NCBI GenBank assembly: GCA_030041495.1
Contig: JASHNT010000016.1
Span: 1-52,885, forward strand
Source: Bryobacteraceae bacterium
Lineage (GTDB): Bacteria > Acidobacteriota > Terriglobia > Bryobacterales > Bryobacteraceae
Direction of reading: 5' to 3'
DNA: 52,885 nt
Below the pieces are notes generated by a model. The model made no database searches. It was not told where the DNA came from and saw only the letters and a list, made by a program, of their open reading frames with translations. The translations under genes and the position numbers were made by a program. Below are positions 7,846 to 15,548 of this stretch, one piece after another. Numbering within the stretch: position 1 is the stretch's first letter; every line of letters starts with the position of its first letter.

Positions 7846-9132
7846 ATGACGAATCCGACTACCACGAAATCAACCAGGCGCACTTTCCTGACCGCGGGCG
7901 CGGCCGCGGTTGCGATGCCGTTCTTCATCAAGGGGGACGACAAAACCGGGAAGAAGCTTCCCATCCTGGGCGAGGGCGAACACAAGTACGAATGTATCCA
8001 CGATTGGGGCGAGCTGCCGTCCAACATCAAATACGGCAACACGCACAGCATCAGCGAAGATGCTCAGGGCCACATCTATGTGCACCATACGGTGTACGAA
8101 GATAGCCCCAGTCCGGATAGCGTGGTGGTGTTCGACGAGAAGGGCAAGTTTGTTCGTTCGTGGGGCGCGATGTTCCGCGGCGGTGCGCACGGCATGCACT
8201 TGCGCAAAGAAGGCAACACCGAATATCTATACTTCTGCGACGAGAAGCACGGCATCATCACCAAGCGCACGCTGAAGGGCGAAGAGGTCTGGACCATGGG
8301 CTATCCGCAGGATTCGCCCATTTACCAGAAGGGCATCGGCGCCAACGGCCCGGGCGGCGCGGCGGGGCTGAATTATCGCCCGACCAATATTGCGATTGCT
8401 CCCAACGGCGATTTCTGGGTGGGCGACGGCTACGGATCGTATTACATGTTCCACTACACGGTGGCGAGCCCCACGGCGTATCCGAAGCTGAAGAACACCT
8501 TCGGCGGTCCGCCAAAACAGGAAGAAGGCGGTGAAGCGCGCGGCGGTGGAGCTCGCGGAGGCGGCCGTGGCCGCGGTCGTGGAGAAGGCGGCGGTGGCGC
8601 CCGCGCCGGTGCGGGTGGTCCCGGAGGCGGACGCGGGCCCGGTGGTGGCGCGCGTGGGCCGGCAACCGTGCCCCCTCTCAATCGCGTCGGAACGCCTCGC
8701 AACGCACCGATCGAGTCGATGAACAATCCCCACGGCAATTGGGTCGATTTGCGCGACCCCAACACGCCGTACCTGCTGGTCGCCGACCGCGGCAATGCCC
8801 GCATTGTTCGCTACACGTTGGACGATAAGCCGCTGGAAGTTTTCGGTGGCACTTTGCAGCCGTGCCACTTCTATCCCAATCCGAAGAGCAAGGAAATTCT
8901 GGTGCCGGATCTGCAGTCGCGTGTCTCCATTCTCGACGCGGACAACAAGATCATCATCAACCTGGGCGAGCCCACGGTGCCCAATCCGCCGCGCACCACC
9001 ACGGACCGCAGCTCGTTTATTCCGGGACAGTTCGTCGCGCCGCATACCTCCATCTACGATCACAATCAAAACATCTTCGTGGGCGAGTGGGTAGAGATCG
9101 GCCGTGTCACCAAATTACGGAAGCTGGCGTAG
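7846..9132 (+). CDS. Tat-exported beta-propeller (NHL/peptidylglycine-lyase-like) protein with a Gly/Arg-rich insert
   Basis: 428 residues. The N-terminus has a twin-arginine signal (STRRTFLTAGAAA, R11-R12), so it is exported folded. Propeller blades (HSISEDAQGHIYV, GAHGMHLRKEGNTEYLYFCD, NPHGNWVDLRDPNTPYLLVAD) flank a low-complexity insert at about residues 228-272 made almost only of Gly, Arg and Ala. The fold is like NHL or peptidyl-alpha-hydroxyglycine lyase propellers, but no catalytic set could be confirmed. The insert sits between blades and may be a disordered, nucleic-acid- or surface-binding loop; that is inference. The promoter (TATAAT at 7805) and ribosome site are clear. Confidence 0.82.
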   Translation: MTNPTTTKSTRRTFLTAGAAAVAMPFFIKGDDKTGKKLPILGEGEHKYECIHDWGELPSNIKYGNTHSISEDAQGHIYVHHTVYEDSPSPDSVVVFDEKGKFVRSWGAMFRGGAHGMHLRKEGNTEYLYFCDEKHGIITKRTLKGEEVWTMGYPQDSPIYQKGIGANGPGGAAGLNYRPTNIAIAPNGDFWVGDGYGSYYMFHYTVASPTAYPKLKNTFGGPPKQEEGGEARGGGARGGGRGRGRGEGGGGARAGAGGPGGGRGPGGGARGPATVPPLNRVGTPRNAPIESMNNPHGNWVDLRDPNTPYLLVADRGNARIVRYTLDDKPLEVFGGTLQPCHFYPNPKSKEILVPDLQSRVSILDADNKIIINLGEPTVPNPPRTTTDRSSFIPGQFVAPHTSIYDHNQNIFVGEWVEIGRVTKLRKLA

Positions 9133-9197
9133 GGGGCTTCCATTCAACGATCGTAAACAGCAACTCTGAGCCCAGTCAGCAAAGGGGAAAACTGTAG

Positions 9198-9923
9198 ATG
9201 CACTCGGCATTCTTCGGGGAATTCATGGGGACTCTGGTCCTCGTGCTGTTAGGAAACGGGGTTGTTGCCAACGTCGTGCTGAAGAAGACGCTGGGTGAAA
9301 ACTCCGGCTGGCTGGTGATCTGCACCGGCTACGGATTGGCGGTGATGGCCGGGGTGCTGGTGGCGATTGCCTGCGGCAGCTCCGACGCGCATATCAATCC
9401 GGCGGTGACCCTGGGGATGGCGATCGCACACAATGATTTCAGCAAAATCGCGACCTACTGGCCGGCGCAGATCCTGGGCGCGATGGCAGGAGCGCTGCTG
9501 GTGTGGCTGCACTACATGCCGCACTTTAAAGCGACCGCCGACCCCGGCAACAAGCTGGCGTGCTTCTCGACCGGCCCGGCGATCAAGTCGACGGGCTCCA
9601 ACCTCTTCTCCGAGACGCTGGGCACCTTCATGCTGGTGGCTCTGATCGGCGCGATCGTTGCGAAGTCGGTCGGCGCTTCCGCTACGCCGGCGCTGGTCCC
9701 GTTCCTGGTGGGCGGGGCCGTGTGGCTGATCGGGCTGTGCCTGGGCGGGACCACTGGATTCGCGATTAACCCGGCTCGCGATCTGGGTCCGCGCATCATG
9801 CACGCCATCCTGCCGATCCCTGGCAAAGGCGGATCGAACTGGGGTTACGCCTGGATTCCGGTTCTCGGTGGATTGATCGGCGGTTCCATCGCTGGCGTGC
9901 TGATCAAGTTCCACTTCCAGTAA
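9198..9923 (+). CDS. glpF: MIP-family channel, glycerol facilitator type
   Basis: Membrane channel for glycerol and small neutral solutes. 241 residues with six hydrophobic helices and two NPA half-helices: HINPAVTLG near residue 65 and AINPARDLGPR near residue 190. The Asp after the second NPAR (NPARD) is the glycerol-facilitator signature, rather than the Ser/Cys/Thr of water-selective aquaporins. A purine-rich ribosome site (AAAGGGG) precedes the start. The exported methyltransferase begins two bases after the stop, so they are cotranscribed. No glycerol kinase is nearby, so the physiological solute is open. Confidence 0.9.
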   Translation: MHSAFFGEFMGTLVLVLLGNGVVANVVLKKTLGENSGWLVICTGYGLAVMAGVLVAIACGSSDAHINPAVTLGMAIAHNDFSKIATYWPAQILGAMAGALLVWLHYMPHFKATADPGNKLACFSTGPAIKSTGSNLFSETLGTFMLVALIGAIVAKSVGASATPALVPFLVGGAVWLIGLCLGGTTGFAINPARDLGPRIMHAILPIPGKGGSNWGYAWIPVLGGLIGGSIAGVLIKFHFQ

Positions 9924-9925
9924 GA

Positions 9926-10675
9926 ATGACGCGAGCGCGCACGATCCTCGCCGCACTCCTCACACTCGCGGCGGGATTGTGGACCGCGCGCGCGTTTCAG
10001 GCTCCGCCGGCGAATCCCGGCGTCGATCCCGTCACCGGCCGGCAAATCGCCAATGTTTGCGGATTCGGCGGTTGCGAAGCCTGGCTGGAGCGGCCGGAGC
10101 GCGAGCAGGAAGAAAATCCCGACGGCGCTCTGGATGCGCTGAAGCTGAAGCCCGGCATGATCGTGGCGGATGTCGGCGCGGGCACCGGTTACATGAGCTT
10201 GAAACTGGCCCAGCGCATCGGTCCCTCAGGTAAGGTCTACGCGGAAGACGTGCAGCCACAGATGCTTGAAAAGGTGCGCGAGAACGCCGCCAAGGCGAGG
10301 GCTTCGAATATAGTCACCGTGCTCGGCAGCTACACCGATCCGATGCTTCCCAAGGAAGGGACGGATCTGATTTTACTGGTGGACGTGTACCACGAGTTTT
10401 CGGAGCCTCAAAAAATGCTGCGCGGAATCCGCGCCGCTCTCAAGCCCGATGGGCGGCTGGTGTTGCTGGAATATCGCAAAGAGGACCCCTCGATTCCGAT
10501 TCGCCCGGAACACAAGATGAGCGTGGCGGAGGTCAAAGCCGAGCTCGAAGCCGAGGGCTTCAAAATGAGCCAGGTGATCGAGACGCTGCCGCGCCAGCAC
10601 ATCATCATTCTGACAAAAGCGGCTGTGGCTCCCTCTGCCGCCCGGCCAGCGGCGGCTGGTGGGACTTCACGCTAA
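9926..10675 (+). CDS. Class I SAM-dependent methyltransferase with signal peptide
   Basis: 249 residues. The N-terminus (ARTILAALLTLAAGLWTARAFQA) reads as a signal peptide. The Rossmann methyltransferase core has motif I VADVGAGTGYMSLKLA near residue 80, an acidic AEDVQPQML strand, LILLVDVYHEF and a post-III region KPDGRLVLLEY. All SAM-binding motifs look intact. An exported SAM enzyme is odd because SAM is cytoplasmic; the signal may instead act as a membrane anchor. It follows glpF by two bases. The substrate is unknown. The C-terminal tail is Ala/Pro-rich. Confidence 0.82.
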   Translation: MTRARTILAALLTLAAGLWTARAFQAPPANPGVDPVTGRQIANVCGFGGCEAWLERPEREQEENPDGALDALKLKPGMIVADVGAGTGYMSLKLAQRIGPSGKVYAEDVQPQMLEKVRENAAKARASNIVTVLGSYTDPMLPKEGTDLILLVDVYHEFSEPQKMLRGIRAALKPDGRLVLLEYRKEDPSIPIRPEHKMSVAEVKAELEAEGFKMSQVIETLPRQHIIILTKAAVAPSAARPAAAGGTSR

Positions 10676-10680
10676 AAAGC

Positions 10681-10686
10681 TATAAT
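10681..10686 (+). promoter_or_regulatory. -10 box (TATAAT) giving a leaderless transcript for the gene at 10694
   Basis: A perfect TATAAT hexamer ends eight bases before the ATG at 10694, so transcription would begin at or next to the start codon. No Shine-Dalgarno is present. No good -35 was seen. Confidence 0.5.
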
Positions 10687-10693
10687 GTGACTT

Positions 10694-11143
10694 ATGAAAA
10701 AACTTGGTTTTGCTGTGCTTCCTTTGTTGGTGCTCCCTGTGCTGAGCGCGCAGGACGTGCCCGACGGGCCGGGGAAAGACACCTTGATGAAGGTCTGCAC
10801 GACGTGCCACGATCTGGGCGTGTTGGCGTCGATGAACGGCAACTCGGACGTCTGGCAGTCGGTGATCGACGACATGAAGAGCCGCGGCGCCGACGGCACC
10901 GATGACGATTTCAAGACCATCATCACGTACTTGTCCAAGTACTATGGGCCCGCCGTGAAGATCAACACGGATTCGGCCATGGACATTCAAACCAACCTCG
11001 GGCTGACCGCGGATGAAGCCGCAGCCATCGTGAAGTACCGCACCGATAACGGTAATCTCCATTCTTGGGACGATCTGATGAAGGTCCCGGGCCTGGATAT
11101 GTCGAAGCTGCAGGGCCTGCAAAACCGCATCAAATTCATGTAG
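10694..11143 (+). CDS. Exported cytochrome c / helix-hairpin-helix fusion protein
   Basis: 149 residues. A signal peptide covers residues 1-20 (LGFAVLPLLVLPVLSAQ). The haem-c site CTTCH is at residues 35-39 in a small cytochrome-like segment (to about residue 92). A C-terminal ComEA-like double helix-hairpin-helix follows (INTDSAMDIQTNLGLTADEA, then KVPGLDMSKLQGLQNRIKF). The candidate axial Met (M55, in LASMNGN, or M66) is uncertain. HhH modules of this type usually bind DNA, so a periplasmic haem protein with a DNA-binding tail is unusual. It may equally be a protein-interaction module of an electron carrier. It is a single gene with a leaderless promoter. Confidence 0.8.
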   Translation: MKKLGFAVLPLLVLPVLSAQDVPDGPGKDTLMKVCTTCHDLGVLASMNGNSDVWQSVIDDMKSRGADGTDDDFKTIITYLSKYYGPAVKINTDSAMDIQTNLGLTADEAAAIVKYRTDNGNLHSWDDLMKVPGLDMSKLQGLQNRIKFM

Positions 11144-11262
11144 GCCCCGCCTACCTTTAGGTGCTGTGAGCTGGTAGTGGTTGTTTGAGAGATTGGCCTG
11201 CGCGTAGGCCGCTTTTAGGTGCTGAGAGGCCGCAGGTGAGAGTTTGAGGGGTTAGGCTGCAC
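11142..11262. repeat. Two imperfect tandem copies of a ~58-bp unit
   Basis: The 11-mer TTTAGGTGCTG occurs at 11156-11166 and 11214-11224, a period of 58 bases. It is preceded in each copy by TAGGCC(CC)GC and followed by a G/T-rich stretch ending in a GGCCTGC or AGGCTGC block. No ORF runs through it. Function unknown. Confidence 0.5.
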
Positions 11263-11288
11263 GGTTTACATTCCTTAAGAAATGAAAT

Positions 11289-11318
11289 GGGCGGCTGGCT
11301 CCAGCCGCCCTCGGTGTT
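11289..11318 (+). terminator. Perfect hairpin terminator
   Basis: GGGCGGCTGG (11289-11298) pairs with CCAGCCGCCC (11301-11310) around a 2-base spacer and is followed by TCGGTGTTTTG. It lies 146 bases after the cytochrome/HhH gene and before the CYTH gene. Confidence 0.65.
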
Positions 11319-11401
11319 TTGAGAGAGCTGTGTGAAGCCCTTGGCGCCGGATGCGTCGCGCGGCGTTGGGGCTTCCGCCTATCATTTGGACGGAGCCAGT
11401 T

Positions 11402-12016
11402 TTGAAGAATCCCGCCGGACCCATCGAAACCGAAATCAAGATTCGCATGCCGGATGGCGCAGAGTCCGCGCGCGGCCTCATTGAGGGGCACGGTTGCCGC
11501 GTCAGCATCCCCCGCGTCCTGCAAGTGGATCAGGTGCTCGACTTTCCTGATAAAACTTTGCGGCAGGCCGGCAAGCTACTGCGGGTGCGTTGGGAGGATT
11601 CATCCGCCGGTTCCGCGATCCTCACATTCAAAGGTCCGGTGATTTCCAACAGCCCTCACAAATCGCGCGAGGAATTGGAGACCTCCACTGCGAGCCATGC
11701 CGTTCTCGAGCAGATTCTGGAGCGGCTGGGACTGGTCCGTTCCTTCCGCTACGAGAAATATAGGACCACATTCCAAGAGGCGCACGGCGAATCCGGATTG
11801 ATCGCGCTGGATGAAACTCCGATCGGCGTGTTCCTGGAACTGGAAGGCTCCGAGTACTGGATCGATCGCGTCGCTCTAAAGCTGGGATTTACGGCGCACG
11901 ATTACATTACGGCGAGCTATGCCTCGCTCTATCGCGAGCATTTGGCGCGGCACCATGGACCTTCCGACATGGTCTTCCTAAGTGGGGATTTAAGGTCCCC
12001 GGGAAAAGACTCTTAG
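11402..12016 (+). CDS. CYTH-domain (CyaB / triphosphate tunnel metalloenzyme) protein
   Basis: Belongs to the CYTH superfamily of class IV adenylate cyclases, thiamine triphosphatases and tripolyphosphatases. The signature ExExK is present (ETEIKIR), followed by a strand-rich barrel with the charged residues LRVRWEDS, LTFKGP, REELET, YEKYRTTF, LALDETPIG and LELEGSE. I place the start at TTG 11402, which has GGAG six bases upstream; an ATG at 11351 would add 17 residues without a ribosome site. Which triphosphate it acts on cannot be told. It is a single gene. Confidence 0.82.
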   Translation: MKNPAGPIETEIKIRMPDGAESARGLIEGHGCRVSIPRVLQVDQVLDFPDKTLRQAGKLLRVRWEDSSAGSAILTFKGPVISNSPHKSREELETSTASHAVLEQILERLGLVRSFRYEKYRTTFQEAHGESGLIALDETPIGVFLELEGSEYWIDRVALKLGFTAHDYITASYASLYREHLARHHGPSDMVFLSGDLRSPGKDS

Positions 12017-12126
12017 TTCGCCAGAATTTGATTGATCGCGGATCGCTTCGATGCTAACCTGCCATTAGCTCAAAGAAGTCGGAGGAGTTCGGTGAGCTGC
12101 ATCCGATTTTGTGCGAGTGCTGGGTT

Positions 12127-12600
12127 ATGTTGCCGCATCATCAGTTCGAACTGGCAATAACGGTAATCATCGTAGCGGGGTCGGCCCTGCTGTTGGGTTA
12201 CTGGTTCCGTTATACCTGCCTGTTGATCCTGAGCGCCAAGACGGCTTGCGATTATGCCGGAGGCGTTGCGGCGGCCAACCAGCTTGGCTTCCAGGAAGTA
12301 CAAACCCGGCTGCGCGAGGGCTCATTCGTGGATTTCGACCCCTTGCGGACTGCGCTGGAACGCGATTACTCGCTGATTACCTTCCTGCTCAAGAACGCTT
12401 CGCAAACCGGAGCCGAAGAGTCTTCGATCGAGACCAGCATGCTGGAGATGTACTATCGCATGATGGGCGCGCTGTACCGGGCGACGCGGCCGTTCTCCGC
12501 CGAAGCGGCGCGTCATGCACTGGAGCAGATGTCCGCAGTAGTCGAGCACCTCGCCAACGTCATGGGCGAGCGAGCGGCGCTGGCCGGTTCCCTCGCTTAA
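12127..12600 (+). CDS. Single-pass membrane protein of unknown function
   Basis: About 157 residues. An N-terminal membrane helix (residues 5-35, LAITVIIVAGSALLLGYWF plus LLILSA) is followed by a soluble, helical, amphipathic domain (TALERDYSLITFLLKNASQT, AARHALEQMSAVVEHLANVM). I do not recognise the family. A TTG at 12109 could add six residues. It ends about 60 bases before the DUF3738 gene on the same strand. Confidence 0.6.
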   Translation: MLPHHQFELAITVIIVAGSALLLGYWFRYTCLLILSAKTACDYAGGVAAANQLGFQEVQTRLREGSFVDFDPLRTALERDYSLITFLLKNASQTGAEESSIETSMLEMYYRMMGALYRATRPFSAEAARHALEQMSAVVEHLANVMGERAALAGSLA

Positions 12601-12658
12601 TCAACTTCATCGCCCGTCAGATCGCCACGTTCTTCAGAATCGCTACACTGGTCCCGGG

Positions 12659-13564
12659 GTGCTTGTGCCGCGTCGCTGGCTGCATGTACCGTTAGCGATC
12701 CTCGCCGTCTTGACGGCTGCGCCGGCCGCCGCGTTGTTCGCGCAAGCTTCCGGCGCGGCCAGCTTTGAAGTGGCGTCGGTCCGGCGGGATACGTCGAATG
12801 ATCCACCCACGTCACGCTTCCCTCTTGGCCCTGGCGACGCTTACGTTCCGGGAAACCTCTTTGTGGCGGCGAATCAGCCGGTGATTGCGTATCTACGGTT
12901 CGCCTACAAGCTGGGCCAAGGGGATCTGCTTGATCTTGCCGGTTGGGTTTACAGCGAGACGTTCGACATTGAGGCTCGTGCGGTGGGAAATCCCACCAAG
13001 GATCAAATGCGTGCGATGATGCGATCCCTGCTGGCTTACCGGTTCAAGGTGAGAACGCACACGGAGAAGCAGCCCAAGCCGGTATTCGATCTTGTGCTCG
13101 CGGGCAACCGAAAACCCGGGCCGCGCCTGGTTGCGGATCCTGAGGATGGCTCTTGCCCCGGCTTGTCCGCGGCTCTCAACGCGCGCTTGCAGTTAGGGCC
13201 GGTTCCTTGCGGGGCGGCGGGCCCCCTCGGCGCAATTCAGCCCGGCACCGGGCGATTGGGAGGGCGCCGAGTCACGATCGCTCAGATTGCCGGGATCCTG
13301 AAGAATCCCTTTACCGGCGTGGATCGGCCGGTGGTGGATCGCACGGGCTTGAGCGGAACCTTCGACTTCACGCTGGAGTGGTCGCTGGTTCCCGACAATG
13401 CTCAACCGCCGGGTCCGAATCAGCCCGGTGCTCCACAAGCCCAGGACGCCGGGCCGGGTTTTCGCGAAGCTCTTCAGAAACAGTTGGGGCTAAAGTTAAC
13501 TTCCGGCTCGGCTCCAGTGGAGGTCCTGATCATCGATCAGATTCAGCGTCCGGAGGAGAACTGA
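12659..13564 (+). CDS. TIGR03435 / DUF3738 family exported protein
   Basis: 301 residues. A signal peptide (residues 1-28, LAILAVLTAAPAAALFAQ) precedes the conserved domain, recognised by FEVASVRR, GNLFVAANQPVIAYLRFAYKL, DQMRAMMRSLLAYRFKVRTH, KPVFDLVLAG, the GRLGGRRVTIAQIAGIL segment and the end TSGSAPVEVLIIDQIQRPEEN. This family is expanded mainly in Solibacter-type Acidobacteriota, which supports the taxonomic placement; its role is unknown. The start is GTG. The last 35 bases overlap the 3' end of the convergent TPR gene. Confidence 0.88.
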   Translation: MLVPRRWLHVPLAILAVLTAAPAAALFAQASGAASFEVASVRRDTSNDPPTSRFPLGPGDAYVPGNLFVAANQPVIAYLRFAYKLGQGDLLDLAGWVYSETFDIEARAVGNPTKDQMRAMMRSLLAYRFKVRTHTEKQPKPVFDLVLAGNRKPGPRLVADPEDGSCPGLSAALNARLQLGPVPCGAAGPLGAIQPGTGRLGGRRVTIAQIAGILKNPFTGVDRPVVDRTGLSGTFDFTLEWSLVPDNAQPPGPNQPGAPQAQDAGPGFREALQKQLGLKLTSGSAPVEVLIIDQIQRPEEN

Positions 13565-14696
13565 CTTTGGAGGCTTGTTGGCCGGCGTGTCTCTGTTGAA
13601 TATCGGTCAGGATGCGGCGAGCCCTGATCGCCTCCATTCCGCCAGCGGAAGAGGCCAGGAACGTTTGTAGCTTCTGTTCGGCTCCTTCCAAATCGCCCTT
13701 CCGCCACAAGACCACGCCCAGCACATAGTTGCCACGGGGCTCGGCTTGAGCCCCTTCGAGCTTGGCCGCCTCGCGAGCGCTGCGCTCCGCCGCGTCCAGG
13801 TTATTCAAGGCGAGGTTGGAGATCGCGTTGAAGTAGTACGCCTCGGGGAATTCGTACGGGTCCAGCCGCATCACCTTGCTGGAGGAGTCGGCAGCGTCCT
13901 GCCAGCGGCTTTCCCGAAGATCCATGCGGTACAACTGTGCGTACGGAAACAGAAACGCCCCGTCCGCGGCGATCGACTTCGCGTAGGCATCGCGGGCGTC
14001 GCTCCCATGCCCACGCTGCTCGTACACCTTCCCTAATTCGAGCCACGCAGCCGCGAAGCGCGGATACGTGCGCACCGCATCGCCGAACTCCTTCTGGGCG
14101 AGGTCGGGTTGGCCGTGGCGCCGCGCATCCAGGCCTTTTTCGTAAGATCTCTGCGCCTTCTTGGGAGCCAGAAGCGTTGTGGCGCTGATGGTCATAGGGC
14201 CAGTGGCGCCAACCGGGTGCAGGACGATGAGGACTTCGCCGCCGTCGGTGGCTTTCCCGTTGCCCAGCGGCAGACTGCCGGTCTGGTAGCCGGCAAAGCT
14301 GGCGCGCAGTTCGCATCCCCAGGAGCCCGGAGCGCCGGAGCCGGAAGCGTTCACGTTCGGGTCATGAGCGCCGGCTCGCGAAAGGAAAAAGTGTCCCGTC
14401 GAATCGGTTCGCGTTTCGCCGGTCACGGCCGCGCCACAGACTCGCTGCACCAAAGTGTCCCCTGCGGATTCGCCCGCACCGCTCAAGACCACCCGTCCGG
14501 AGATCCCGCCCAGCGGCGAATTCTCGCGCGTCGGGTTGCCGGCTCCGGACGCCGCGCGCATCATTCTGCCGAGGCTGCCGCCAGGGCTCGTATTGGAGTT
14601 GCCGGAAGAGTTCGGATTATTAGGCTGGCCGTTGGGACTCTGCGCCAGCGCGAATGCGCCGAGGGCGAGCGCCGTAACCCCAATCCGACGGAGCAT
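13530..14696 (-). CDS. Exported carboxypeptidase-regulatory-like / TPR protein
   Basis: 388 residues. The signal peptide (MLRRIGVTALALGAFALAQS) is followed by an Asn/Gly/Ser/Pro linker, then a CarboxypepD-regulatory-like beta-sandwich at about residues 65-165 (GISGRVVLSGAG, DSTGHFFLSRAG, ELRASFAGYQTGSLPLG). TPR helices run over about residues 180-370 (AQKEFGDAVRTYPRFAAAWL, ARDAYAKSIAADGAFLFPYA, AERSAREAAKLEGAQ, KGDLEGAEQKLQTFL). A role as a cell-envelope scaffold is likely. GAGGA eight bases upstream supports the start. It is followed by nothing on its strand, and otsB lies just upstream (67 bases). Confidence 0.82.
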   Translation of the reverse strand: MLRRIGVTALALGAFALAQSPNGQPNNPNSSGNSNTSPGGSLGRMMRAASGAGNPTRENSPLGGISGRVVLSGAGESAGDTLVQRVCGAAVTGETRTDSTGHFFLSRAGAHDPNVNASGSGAPGSWGCELRASFAGYQTGSLPLGNGKATDGGEVLIVLHPVGATGPMTISATTLLAPKKAQRSYEKGLDARRHGQPDLAQKEFGDAVRTYPRFAAAWLELGKVYEQRGHGSDARDAYAKSIAADGAFLFPYAQLYRMDLRESRWQDAADSSSKVMRLDPYEFPEAYYFNAISNLALNNLDAAERSAREAAKLEGAQAEPRGNYVLGVVLWRKGDLEGAEQKLQTFLASSAGGMEAIRARRILTDIQQRHAGQQASKVSSPPDAESDR

Positions 14697-14762
14697 AGAC
14701 CGCTTCTCCTCTTGGACGCGATTATACTCTGCTGCGGAACAGAATTCGCCCGTACCGACACC

Positions 14763-15548
14763 TTAGGAACGCGGGGAGGGCGTCCGTCGCATCTCCTGCT
14801 CCAGTTGCCGGAGAAAGCGCGCGACTTCTGCGCAATTCCGCAGGGTGTAATGGGCGCGCGTGGGCCGCACGGCGCCGACCCGCGCAGTGATCCCTTCGGT
14901 CAAGGCTGCGAATGCGCTTTCGTCGGTACCGTCGTTGCCGACGTAAAGCGGCAGCGTGTCGGGATAATGCAGGCGCCATTGGCGGCGCACGGCGTCGCCT
15001 TTTCCCCGCACCTCGCGCGGCAGCACCTCCCAGACCCGGTCGCCCGGCACGATACGCAATGCGCCTTCGCGCTGCTCGACCACCTTTTCCAGCAGGCGAA
15101 GCGCTCTTCCGGCTTCCGCTTCGCCGGCGTGGCGATGGTGCACCGCAAACGCGATACCCTTGTCTTCGATCTGGACGCCGGAAGTCCCGTTCAAGCGCGA
15201 TGCCAGATCGCGCCGGGTTTGCGCGACGGTATCGAGAACCTCGCGGCGAAAAAAGACCTTGGAAGGGTCGTCGCTGCCGTGCACGCCGAGATAGGTCAGC
15301 CCCGGTATGGTTCCCATGAGCGTTCGCAGATCAGCCTGGCGGCGTCCGCTGATCACCCACGCCCGCACTCTCGGATTCGAAGCGAGGCGGGTGAGCGCTG
15401 CGCGTGCCTCCCGATTTATCGACGCTTGGCGTGGGTCGCCGGTCAGCGGCGCCAGCGTCCCATCGAAGTCCAGAAACAGAGCGACCCCGGCGGCCTCGCG
15501 CAGCCGTCGCTCGACGGCGGACCAATCCTCAAGCAGCAGTCGTATCAT
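14763..15548 (-). CDS. otsB: Trehalose-6-phosphate phosphatase
   Basis: Removes phosphate from trehalose-6-phosphate to give trehalose. HAD fold: the nucleophile and acid are D27 and D29 in FLDFDGTLAPL, motif II is WVISGRR, the cap region is GVHGSDDPSKVFFRRE, and motif IV acids are in YVGNDGTDESAF. Length 261 is typical. Its start overlaps the otsA stop by 4 bases (ATGA), so the two are translationally coupled and make a complete two-step pathway from UDP-glucose and glucose-6-phosphate. Confidence 0.93.
   Translation of the reverse strand: MIRLLLEDWSAVERRLREAAGVALFLDFDGTLAPLTGDPRQASINREARAALTRLASNPRVRAWVISGRRQADLRTLMGTIPGLTYLGVHGSDDPSKVFFRREVLDTVAQTRRDLASRLNGTSGVQIEDKGIAFAVHHRHAGEAEAGRALRLLEKVVEQREGALRIVPGDRVWEVLPREVRGKGDAVRRQWRLHYPDTLPLYVGNDGTDESAFAALTEGITARVGAVRPTRAHYTLRNCAEVARFLRQLEQEMRRTPSPRS

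Noticed and set aside
8520-8670. Repetitive GGCG-rich tract that could be mistaken for a repeat array.
   Set aside because: No regular spacers; it is an in-frame Gly/Arg codon run inside a gene.
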